From Christiangramia salexigens (GTDB taxonomy: Bacteria > Bacteroidota > Bacteroidia > Flavobacteriales > Flavobacteriaceae), in contig NZ_CP018153.1 in NCBI RefSeq assembly GCF_001889005.1, positions 80,001-144,000 on the forward strand: a DNA stretch of 64,000 nt. The letters are read 5' to 3'. Made by a program: the position numbers and the translations under genes. Shown in pieces: positions 57,543 to 64,000 of the stretch (position 1 is the first letter of the stretch; every line of letters starts with the position of its first letter). Below the pieces are notes generated by a model. The model searched no databases. It saw only the letters and a list, made by a program, of their open reading frames with translations, and was not told the origin of the DNA.

Positions 57543-57848
57543 ATGTTTTACCAAGGCTGGCATACATACTACACTTACATCTTAACCAATAAGAAGAAGA
57601 CAGTCCTTTACACAGGCGTGACGAATAACCTGAAACGGCGTTTAGACGAACATTGGTCAGGTAGAAATGCTATAGCTTTTACTAAAAGATATAGGTGTCA
57701 CTATTTAATACATTATGAAAAGTATACCTGGATACAGGAAGCGATAGTTAGAGAAAATGAATTAAAAGGATGGCTGAGGTCTAAAAAAGAACAATTGATC
57801 AATGAACATAACCCTGATCGGAACTTTTTGAATGATCATTTTAGTTGA
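57543..57848 (+). CDS. small GIY-YIG nuclease family protein
   Basis: The 101-residue protein is a single GIY-YIG domain. YTYILTNKKKTVLYTGVTNN carries the two Tyr motifs (the usual YVYIL...YIG form), LKRRLDEHWSG the conserved Arg and His, and AIVRENELKGWLRSKKEQLI the metal-binding Glu. NEHNPDRNFLND closes the family pattern. Proteins of this compact type are common in Bacteroidota with unknown role. It is enclosed by direct copies of a palindromic repeat whose tandem array lies just upstream, which suggests that enzyme and repeat work together. Confidence 0.88.
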   Translation: MFYQGWHTYYTYILTNKKKTVLYTGVTNNLKRRLDEHWSGRNAIAFTKRYRCHYLIHYEKYTWIQEAIVRENELKGWLRSKKEQLINEHNPDRNFLNDHFS

Positions 57849-57867
57849 GACGCTACACTGCTTTAGT

Positions 57868-57949
57868 ATGTATATTCTGAGCAGGCGGAGCCTACGAAGA
57901 ATCTCTTAGGATCCAGATCTTGTAGAGACTCTTCACTGCGTTCAGAATA
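57868..57949. repeat. right flanking copy of the palindromic repeat
   Basis: The copy of the left repeat runs to about 57918. The whole element 57874-57949 is bounded by the inverted ends ATTCTGA and TCAGAAT, and GAAGAAATCTC faces AGAGACTCTTC, so the unit folds on itself like the array units. Its inner part differs from theirs (GGATCCAGATC). Confidence 0.8.
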
Positions 57950-57960
57950 CCAAACAATAA

Positions 57961-57985
57961 AAAAGCCCCGAAAACGGGGCTTTTA
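57961..57985 (-). terminator. M28 peptidase terminator
   Basis: AAAAGCCCCG/CGGGGCTTTT perfect 10-bp stem with an AAAA loop; T runs on both strands make it bidirectional. It lies 18 bp after the peptidase stop and also bounds the GIY-YIG unit. Confidence 0.9.
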
Positions 57986-58003
57986 ATTATAATATTATCA
58001 TCA

Positions 58004-59023
58004 TTACTTTCCGGAATCCCCCGCCTTATCTACCACTAATCTTTCTTCACGATTAGCGATCTCCCAGGCGGTTAAGAATACCAACTGAGCTCTTTTTGCT
58101 AAAGCCTCATAATTGATCTTATCCGGTGTGTCGGTGATCTTATGATAATCGGCATGAACCCCGTTAAAATAAAAGATGATCGGGATATTGTTCTTAGCAA
58201 AGTTATAGTGGTCACTTCTAAAATAGAATCTGTTCGGATCGTTCTCGTCGTTATAGGTATAATCTAGATCCAGTTTTAATGTTCTTGCATTAACCGTTTC
58301 ACTTAATTCATGAAGCTCGGTGCTCAACTTATCGCTTCCAATAAGATAAACATAGTTGTTGTTACCTTCATGATTTGGATCTATACGACCTATCATATCT
58401 ATATTCAGGTTCGCAACTGTGTTAGCAAGAGGGAAGATCGGTTCGTCTGTATAGAACTTAGAGCCTACCAGGCCTTTTTCCTCACCGGTAACATTCAGAA
58501 ATAGTATAGATCGCTTTGGAGTATATCCGTCTTTTTTCGCCTGCATAAAGGCTTCGGCGATCTCAAGGATTCCCACGGTTCCGGATCCGTCATCATCGGC
58601 GCCATTAAAAACATTGCCTTCGTCATCCATACCCACGTGGTCATAGTGAGAAGAGATCACCAGGATCTCATCCGGTTTTTCGGAACCTTTGATATAGGCT
58701 ACCACATTTTCGGTTGGCTTTATATTCCCTCTTTTAAAATAACTTGTAGGAACTTCTTGATAATAATCATCACCACCAATAGGGGAAGGGATATTAAGGG
58801 ATTTATATTCGGCTTTTAGATATTCGGCAGCTTTTTTCTGACCCGGTTCTCCGGTTTCTCTACCCTCAAATTCATCGCTGGCGAAGATGTAGAGATGTTC
58901 TTTTAATTCTTCGGGAGTGATGCTGCTTGCATACTTAAGTGGGTCTGCATTTTCAATTTGCTTGTTCTGAGCACCGCAGGCAGTAAGCAGTGCCGGAATG
59001 GCCAATAGCAATATTTTTTTCAT
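58004..59023 (-). CDS. M28 family zinc aminopeptidase lipoprotein
   Basis: The 339-residue exported metallopeptidase has a lipoprotein signal (MKKILLLAIPALLTACG). The di-zinc site of family M28 shows as ISSHYDHVG (His), FNGADDDGSGTVGILEIAEA (bridging Asp), NVTGEEKGLVGSKF (catalytic Glu pair), NIDMIGRID and the final RSDHYNFAKNNIPIIFYFNG. It should release amino acids from peptides in the cell envelope. The start is ATG 59023; longer in-frame versions add residues with no signal character. Confidence 0.93.
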   Translation of the reverse strand: MKKILLLAIPALLTACGAQNKQIENADPLKYASSITPEELKEHLYIFASDEFEGRETGEPGQKKAAEYLKAEYKSLNIPSPIGGDDYYQEVPTSYFKRGNIKPTENVVAYIKGSEKPDEILVISSHYDHVGMDDEGNVFNGADDDGSGTVGILEIAEAFMQAKKDGYTPKRSILFLNVTGEEKGLVGSKFYTDEPIFPLANTVANLNIDMIGRIDPNHEGNNNYVYLIGSDKLSTELHELSETVNARTLKLDLDYTYNDENDPNRFYFRSDHYNFAKNNIPIIFYFNGVHADYHKITDTPDKINYEALAKRAQLVFLTAWEIANREERLVVDKAGDSGK

Positions 59024-59208
59024 TCTAAATTCTGGTTTTTCAATTTCCCGACAAGATAGCCGATTTGTGATTAATAAATAAGACTTCATAAACTTAGATT
59101 GCCAGAAGGGGGAAAGGTTTAAAAGCATTTGAGAAAGAATTTTTTTGCAATTGAAACCTTCTGATTTTGAAAGCACTAAAAATTAGTTCAAAAAAGTTGC
59201 GAAATTAG

Positions 59209-59240
59209 TTGTTGAAAATTAAAAAAGCTTGTTATATTTG
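59209..59240 (+). promoter_or_regulatory. tRNA-Ser promoter
   Basis: TTGTTG (59209-59214) and TATATTTG (59233-59240, exact -7 box) are 18-21 nt apart. The box ends 35 nt before the mature tRNA. Confidence 0.7.
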
Positions 59241-59275
59241 CACCCGCATTCAGCGAATAGCTGATGAGGCACTCA

Positions 59276-59360
59276 GGAGAAATGGCAGAGTGGTCGAATG
59301 CGGCAGTCTTGAAAACTGTTGAGGGTCACACCTCCGGGGGTTCGAATCCCTCTTTCTCCG
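59276..59360 (+). tRNA. tRNA-Ser (anticodon UGA)
   Basis: The 85-nt class II tRNA has a 7-bp acceptor stem GGAGAAA/TTTCTCC with discriminator G. The D arm is GCAGAGTGGTCGAATGCGGC, and the anticodon loop CTTGAAA has TGA at 59310-59312. A long variable arm and the T arm GGGGGTTCGAATCCCTC follow. CCA is not encoded. Its 3' end is a classical integration target and lies at the border of the accessory region. Confidence 0.96.
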
Positions 59361-59367
59361 CTACGAA

Positions 59368-59400
59368 GCTCGTAAACGCACTGTTTACGGGCTTTTTTGT
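59368..59400 (+). terminator. tRNA-Ser terminator
   Basis: GCTCGTAAAC/GTTTACGGGC stem with a 5-nt loop and a run of T, 8 nt after the tRNA. Confidence 0.85.
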
Positions 59401-59402
59401 TT

Positions 59403-59425
59403 TTAGGGGCATAATTAGGGGCATA
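59403..59425. repeat. short tandem direct repeat beside the tRNA
   Basis: The 11-bp sequence TTAGGGGCATA occurs twice with a 12-bp period (59403-59413 and 59415-59425), directly after the tRNA terminator. Such repeats near a tRNA end may be integrase arm-binding sites; that role is inferred. Confidence 0.5.
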
Positions 59426-59473
59426 CTATTTATTGAGTTTTATTTCCATTGATTGTTTAAATTTATAATAAAA

Positions 59474-60133
59474 ATGGGCAAAATCTCAACAAAACAGGCA
59501 CTTTTAGATTTAATACATGTAGATGTGCACTTACCTAAAATAGCTTCCGACTATCCAGAATTTAAACCGATAACTGATTTTATCATTGAGGGTGACTTTT
59601 TAAACGAGGAAGAAGATAAACCTTATCCTACTGTTAAGGATGTTGCTGAGCATACTGATATCCGATATGATAAGGTAAGGAAACAAGTTCTTAAACTGTA
59701 TGATTTGATGTTTCCATTTTTGGAGAACAGGTACCTTAAGTTTACAGAAGTAAAATATCAACTTCACTTTTCTTATTTTGGTAGAGATCACTATATGGTG
59801 ATAGATTCATTTCCTGTGCCGTTGCGAGTTGGTGAGAATGTTTCCGTTCCATTTTTGAAAGCGAAATTTCAGATTTATCAATTCTACGTTTCATCAATTA
59901 ATCATCGGTTTGAGCAAAATGTTCAATATATTGAAGTAGAACTTAAAAGCGGAGATTATAATATGTATTGGCACCTCCGTAAGGATGAAGGACTAGCTAC
60001 TGGAGAAATTCCTAGGGGAGCTCTTTATGCAAAGGATGATTATTCTCTAAGAGAGGAAATAATAAAAGGGAAGGATATGACTGTCTATAATTCAAGAGTG
60101 AATGAATATAAAAAAAGGAGGTGGGGCTTTTAG
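59474..60133 (+). CDS. hypothetical protein with possible N-terminal helix-turn-helix
   Basis: I do not recognise this 219-residue protein. The N-terminal part (about 1-75) is helical; YPTVKDVAEHTDIRYDKVRK could be a winged-helix or helix-turn-helix unit. The rest is beta-rich (YQLHFSYFGRDHYMVIDSF, YIEVELKSGDYNMYWHLRK). There is no signal peptide or membrane segment. The start is set at MGKISTKQALLDL; an in-frame start seven residues earlier is less likely. It is the only rightward gene of the island and converges on the defence-like cassette, 66 bp away. It may be regulatory or cargo. Confidence 0.7.
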   Translation: MGKISTKQALLDLIHVDVHLPKIASDYPEFKPITDFIIEGDFLNEEEDKPYPTVKDVAEHTDIRYDKVRKQVLKLYDLMFPFLENRYLKFTEVKYQLHFSYFGRDHYMVIDSFPVPLRVGENVSVPFLKAKFQIYQFYVSSINHRFEQNVQYIEVELKSGDYNMYWHLRKDEGLATGEIPRGALYAKDDYSLREEIIKGKDMTVYNSRVNEYKKRRWGF

Positions 60134-60199
60134 ATTATAGAATCCAACAAAGATTCCATTAAAACATTATGGAAAAGAAAAAAAAGATTAATTGTAATT

Positions 60200-61054
60200 C
60201 TATTTATCATATTCATTGCGCAATATCTCGGCAATCATTTTTGTCTCATGTATATTCTTACCAGTAGTTTGGACCACTATTCCATACCCTGCATCCTCCC
60301 AATGTAGGACAATTTCAATTATTCCTGAGTGTGATTGATTAAATATAAAACGAGAAGTATTTGGATTGAATGGTAAAGAGTTTACAATGCTATCGACATA
60401 AGGATTTTTTCTTATTTTTTTAGAAAAAGCTAATAATATATCTTTTCCATGATCATCACGGAGACTTATGGTTTTTTCATTAGAGTCTTTATTTGATGTT
60501 TCTAGAATTATATTCATTCTATCAATTGAATAGTCATGAAAAGACTTATTGCCTTCTAAGTTGCTATCGCAGATATTTATAACACTTACTTCTGTTTCTT
60601 CTGTCATTTCTTCATTAGTTTCAGTAAATGATATTTTCTCTTGTGTCCAAATTTCATGGGTAGTAAGACTAATAGCTGGAATGTCTAAAAGTATAGCTGT
60701 ACTTAAACCTTTGCAATAGTCTAGATGAATCTTAGGATCTTCACATTCAAAAGAATATTTCATGGTTTCATTCATATTCTCTTCAAGAGCTTCGTCAGAA
60801 AAAGGTCTTCTAAATAAGATAGGTTGAATTCTGTTTTTTTCCGGAGTACTTAATTCACCAAACCATTGTATAAAAGTTTTGCCTTCAGAATTCACTAATT
60901 GACTGGAAAGTTCCGATGGAGTAATTATATGATCATAGCCAAACTCACTTTTTAATTGAATAAAGGTGCTAATTAGGTGTTCAAATTTTTGAAATAAAAC
61001 ATGGTCATTACCCAAGTATGGTTTCAAGGATAATTCATTGAAGGATAAGTTCAT
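60200..61054 (-). CDS. hypothetical protein, last gene of the DUF262/DUF3696 cassette
   Basis: The 284-residue soluble protein is not recognised. The N-terminal region is helical (FQKFEHLISTFIQLKSEFGY), with a conserved-looking IQPILFRRPFSDEAL. The middle is acidic (about 150-200, many Glu, Asp and Asn). The C-terminal 75 residues form a compact alpha/beta unit (NPYVDSIVNSLPFNP, GIIEIVLHWEDAGYGIVVQT, ETKMIAEILRNEYDK). No nuclease motif is evident. Its ATG overlaps the ATPase stop (TAATG), so the two are translated together; it is likely the ATPase's partner, perhaps sensor or effector. Confidence 0.75.
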   Translation of the reverse strand: MNLSFNELSLKPYLGNDHVLFQKFEHLISTFIQLKSEFGYDHIITPSELSSQLVNSEGKTFIQWFGELSTPEKNRIQPILFRRPFSDEALEENMNETMKYSFECEDPKIHLDYCKGLSTAILLDIPAISLTTHEIWTQEKISFTETNEEMTEETEVSVINICDSNLEGNKSFHDYSIDRMNIILETSNKDSNEKTISLRDDHGKDILLAFSKKIRKNPYVDSIVNSLPFNPNTSRFIFNQSHSGIIEIVLHWEDAGYGIVVQTTGKNIHETKMIAEILRNEYDK

Positions 61055-62193
61055 TAAAACAACTTCATTAATTGATTATTCCATTCGTCCATCAGTCCTT
61101 TTGGATATTCACTTAATTCGCCATTAGAATCCAATTCAATATTAATAATCGAGCTATATTGTTCTAATTCTTCTTCAATTTTTTTGAAGTAAAAAAGAAT
61201 AACTTTTTCTTTATCTAGCAACTTTTCATTGACACTGATTCTTATCCCATTAACAATATGGTCGCTATGAGTTTCGATAATTATTTGAACGTCATTTTGA
61301 GCAACTAAACCGATTAATCTGCCTAATTCAGCTTGCCCTCTAGGGTGTATATGACTTTCTGGATTTTCTATGATAACCAATCCTCCTGGCTCAGCTGATA
61401 ATAATGCTGTTATAACGTGTAATGAATATGAAATTCCAAATCCAACATTTTCAGGCCTAAAACTATTTGTTCTTCCTAGATTTTTCTGTTGGAAATTGTA
61501 CTCGAGTTGAATTACTTCAGATGCTAATTGATTTGTAGCTACTGAAACTCCAGGAGAGATCTCTCTTAACCAGGCGTTAATTTGAGTAATTAGCTGTCTA
61601 TTGATTATCTCCTTTTTTCCTATTGGATCATATGTTCTTGTGCTAGGATGTATCAAATTGTCAAAAGATATATTTTCTGAACCTCTTAACTCTAAATAAT
61701 GAGCGGTAAACTCTCCATTTTTTCCAATGCTATTAGATTCCATTACGTCAGCGTAGGATGCTTTATTAATGGATTGTGGCTCTGTCCTTTGAGCGTTCAA
61801 ATACTGAAAATTTTCATTGAAGAGAGCTTCAGATACATTTTCATTGAGAAAAGGAAATATATTTTCGTTACTGCTTGAAATTACATTACTATCAAGCTTA
61901 TAATCGAACTCTAAATTAAATAGTTCCTTTTTAGAAAACTGAATTGAAAAGCCAATCTTATCCACTTCACTATATTGATATAATACATCTTTTGAGGTAC
62001 CTAAATTGGTTAAGCTCCCATTTAAGTTTAATTTTCCTAACCCTAGCTTTTGAGATTGTCTAAGTAGTAAAAGGCTCTGAATTAAGGATGACTTACCCTG
62101 GCCATTCATTCCAACTAAAACATTTAAATTTTTTAAAGGAAAAAACTTCGATTTTATTGATTTGAAATTTTTAATTTCTAATTTTTCAATCAT
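61054..62193 (-). CDS. AAA family ATPase, DUF3696 type
   Basis: The 379-residue ABC/SMC-like ATPase starts IEKLEIKNFKSIKSKFFPLK. It has Walker A VGMNGQGKSSLIQSLLLLRQ (about 28-40), a signature-like FGISYSLHVITALLSAEPG, the Walker B variant LVIIENPESHIHPRGQAELG and the switch IIIETHSDHIVNGIRI. The C-terminal YPKGLMDEWNNQLMKLF is the mark of DUF3696. It probably uses ATP to sense DNA or a phage product and control its partners. The start is ATG 62193, overlapping the DUF262 stop by 4 bp (ATGA); a TTG two codons upstream is less likely. Confidence 0.9.
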   Translation of the reverse strand: MIEKLEIKNFKSIKSKFFPLKNLNVLVGMNGQGKSSLIQSLLLLRQSQKLGLGKLNLNGSLTNLGTSKDVLYQYSEVDKIGFSIQFSKKELFNLEFDYKLDSNVISSSNENIFPFLNENVSEALFNENFQYLNAQRTEPQSINKASYADVMESNSIGKNGEFTAHYLELRGSENISFDNLIHPSTRTYDPIGKKEIINRQLITQINAWLREISPGVSVATNQLASEVIQLEYNFQQKNLGRTNSFRPENVGFGISYSLHVITALLSAEPGGLVIIENPESHIHPRGQAELGRLIGLVAQNDVQIIIETHSDHIVNGIRISVNEKLLDKEKVILFYFKKIEEELEQYSSIINIELDSNGELSEYPKGLMDEWNNQLMKLF

Positions 62194-63347
62194 ATACAAT
62201 CATTAATTAAATGATTAATAGTCTCGTGCCTATATTGAACTCTTTTTTTATCACCCGTGGCACTAGTTACAGAAGTAAAAAAATCGGGGTTATCCGAAAG
62301 CTCTTGTGCTAATTTAGATTTAAATTTATTTGAGTTTTTTAATAATCGATCAGCTTCCTGAGAATTAAGTAAGCCTAGTTGCGTAGATAATCCATCAAAT
62401 AGGGCTTTGTTAATCGGGGGGAGTCTTTCATAAACCCCTCTCACTTTTCTAAAGGCCTCCCTATCGAAAATTTTATGAGCTAAAACCATGGAGGATTCAA
62501 ATGCTTGTTTAACTGACTCCAGTTCTTCATCAGTTCTATCATTGATTTCAGCCATAGCTCTACTCATAAATGAGTCTAAGTCTTGACCGTATTCTTTTGA
62601 ACCATAATTTTTGAGACCTAATAGGTAGAAACTAACAAATCTATTTGCGAAGTCACGATCTAACATTCTCTCTGTCTTAATCTTATAATTCGTAGCTTTC
62701 TTAAATGATTCTAGTTGAGCGAGTTCATGAATGAATTTAGATGGTTTTCCTTGAAAAAGTGCGTGCCTGATTTCTTGGGATTCAAGAATAAGTCCACCTG
62801 TATTAATCCTTTTGAAAATATTAAATTTTACATCAGTAGGAGTTCCAGGCATAATTTTGTAAATAACAACCTGCGATTCTTCTATAACCCTATGTAAGTC
62901 TTCCGAAAGATCGTCCCACTTTTTACCATTTAGATGAGTTAAAAATTCGAGATTAACTAATGATAAAGTCTTATCAACAACAAAATTCCGAATACTACTT
63001 AGTCTTTGTAAGCCATCAACTACCAACCATTTATCATCATCACTTGCATCAAAGAAAAATGCAGGAAGAGGAAATCGTATTAAAATCGATTCAATCAATC
63101 GACTTTGCTTTGTTTTATCCCAAAGATCATCTTTACGTTGAAAATAATCTTCAGTATTCATCTGAATGCTCGATCTTTTTACCCTTTTAATTAAGGTGTC
63201 CAACGATGGAGTTTTTGTCTCAATTTTAATTAGGGTAGGATCAAAGGGCCTTTCCATTAATAGCGATTCATCATCCATTGATTCAATTTCGATATCCTCT
63301 GCATTATCCCATACTAAGGAATTTGAATTATGATGTGGATTGTCCAT
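62190..63347 (-). CDS. DUF262 (ParB/Srx-fold) protein
   Basis: The 385-residue protein has an acidic N-terminus (about 1-45). The DUF262 core (about 60-260) shows SRLIESILIRFPLPAFFFD, the hallmark VDGLQRLSSIR (usually DGQQR, residues 111-118), and NIFKRINTGGLILESQEIRH. A helical C-terminal region (about 260-385) follows. DUF262 is the NTPase half of GmrS-type type IV restriction enzymes, but the HNH DUF1524 half is absent. It is the gene before the ATPase (4-bp overlap) and starts 49 bp after the helicase/nuclease stop. Confidence 0.92.
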   Translation of the reverse strand: MDNPHHNSNSLVWDNAEDIEIESMDDESLLMERPFDPTLIKIETKTPSLDTLIKRVKRSSIQMNTEDYFQRKDDLWDKTKQSRLIESILIRFPLPAFFFDASDDDKWLVVDGLQRLSSIRNFVVDKTLSLVNLEFLTHLNGKKWDDLSEDLHRVIEESQVVIYKIMPGTPTDVKFNIFKRINTGGLILESQEIRHALFQGKPSKFIHELAQLESFKKATNYKIKTERMLDRDFANRFVSFYLLGLKNYGSKEYGQDLDSFMSRAMAEINDRTDEELESVKQAFESSMVLAHKIFDREAFRKVRGVYERLPPINKALFDGLSTQLGLLNSQEADRLLKNSNKFKSKLAQELSDNPDFFTSVTSATGDKKRVQYRHETINHLINDCI

Positions 63348-63396
63348 AGGATTTACTGTAATTTAAATACAATATAGTAATATCAATTAAAATAGG

Positions 63397-64000
63397 TTAA
63401 TTAGAATCTTGAAGTGTTTTCTTTAAAATTTCTCTTATATAGGTGTTAGTATCTTCCGTCTGGAAATACACGTTCTCCTTATGAAAATCTTCTCTGTCCA
63501 ACTCATCCTTCCAATGAACTTCCATTAAACGAGTATTACTCACCACGAACGAATTAAGACTGATTTCCTCCGAAGCAACCTGCGGCTGGATCTTATTTTT
63601 AAGGTATTTGTAAAACTGAATTTTAGGATCATTGATCGATTTGGAATTCCTTATGCCTTTAGGATCTACAAAAGCAATATGCTGTTTACCATTTTTAATG
63701 ATCCATAGGATAAAATCAGGATAGAAATTGTTGGTATCTATAAAGAATCCAATCCCCTTTTTACTCTGATTTCTTAGTAGAAATACTTCCTGATCTTCAA
63801 ATTGATCATAATTTGCTCTGTAGTATTTTACAAGGTCATCTGCGAACATTTTCTCAGATTCATCCAGGGCGATAGGACTAACCTTTAATTTTTGATTATA
63901 GGATTTTACATCTAGATAAAGTAGGGGCTTGTAAAGATGGTGATCATTGTCAAAAGCTATAAAATTACTACCTAACTGCTTTTCACCTTCAAATTCCTGG
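63397..64000 (-). CDS. C-terminal part of a helicase/nuclease (type III restriction-like), partial at window edge
   Basis: The reading frame is open from the right edge to the stop at 63397, about 200 codons, so the internal Met at 63849 is not the start. Residues upstream of it read KLKVSPIALDESEK and YKPLLYLDVKSYNQ. The segment NNFYPDFILWIIKNGKQHI followed by AFVDPKGIRNS has the PD...DPK pattern of a PD-(D/E)XK nuclease. It resembles the C-terminal end of DEAD/DEAH-box restriction helicases, but the helicase motifs would lie outside the window. It is probably the upstream gene of the DUF262/ATPase cassette. Confidence 0.72.
   Translation of the reverse strand, partial: QEFEGEKQLGSNFIAFDNDHHLYKPLLYLDVKSYNQKLKVSPIALDESEKMFADDLVKYYRANYDQFEDQEVFLLRNQSKKGIGFFIDTNNFYPDFILWIIKNGKQHIAFVDPKGIRNSKSINDPKIQFYKYLKNKIQPQVASEEISLNSFVVSNTRLMEVHWKDELDREDFHKENVYFQTEDTNTYIREILKKTLQDSN

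Noticed and set aside
59264-59452. Open reading frame of 62 codons across the tRNA-Ser
   Set aside because: It is the translation of the tRNA gene and its terminator, a common annotation artefact.
62190-63347. Complete GmrSD type IV restriction enzyme
   Set aside because: Only the DUF262 part is present; no DUF1524 HNH motif is seen in this protein or its neighbours inside the window.

Overview
The window looks like the chromosome of a marine-type Flavobacteriaceae bacterium (Bacteroidota), probably close to Gramella/Christiangramia. The evidence is the low GC by eye, a TonB receptor paired with DUF4249, a T9SS-type C-terminal sorting domain, monomeric NADP-isocitrate dehydrogenase, the bamD-rpoZ-coaBC-DUF4835-recN block, and Bacteroidota promoter boxes (TAnnTTTG at -7) in place of Shine-Dalgarno sites. 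The genus is an inference.

Layout. 1-309: the end of an rRNA operon (23S tail, 5S, terminator). 395-5075: a leftward TonB receptor/DUF4249/small membrane protein operon and a Bcr/CflA-type exporter. 5226-12957: leftward core genes (icd, rplS, trmD, gap, an HtrA protease), with a gap at about 7600-7810 that looks like a structured non-coding RNA. 13091-16292: rightward dapF, an acetyltransferase, mltG and a lysozyme-like protein. 16289-22637: mostly leftward housekeeping (RsmI-like methylase, phosphatase, dnaA, YigZ, EamA, HAD, ribD). 22666-27339: rightward prmC, LOG protein, ligA. 27351-29019: a 5'-nucleotidase split into two genes. 29205-36514: rightward dapA, bamD, rpoZ, coaBC, recN. 36630-42434: fabI, glycosyltransferase, YbbR-like protein, coaE and a two-component system. 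42645-47108: a 1487-residue secreted modular protein. 47098-56294: leftward miaA, ion channel, DUF3857 protein, DnaQ-GIY-YIG fusion, YggS, DUF1015, 3-hydroxyacyl-CoA dehydrogenase and an oxidoreductase. 56432-57073: pcm.

The accessory part begins at about 57.08 kb. A 130-132 bp tandem repeat array with internal palindromes leads into a small GIY-YIG nuclease gene, which is flanked on both sides by directly repeated copies of the same palindromic sequence. After an M28 peptidase comes tRNA-Ser(UGA), which probably marks the edge of an integrated island. The island holds a hypothetical gene on the + strand and a tightly coupled leftward cassette: the C-terminal end of a helicase/nuclease that runs off the right edge, a DUF262 (ParB-like) protein, a DUF3696-type AAA ATPase, and an unknown 284-residue protein. 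The ATPase overlaps its neighbours by 4 nt and 1 nt. This cassette is the best candidate for a little-described, probably anti-phage, system. The GIY-YIG/palindrome unit is the second candidate.

All family calls come from reading motifs; no database search was run. Start codons were moved downstream where an in-frame start overlapped a promoter box or lay ahead of a clear signal peptide or domain start.
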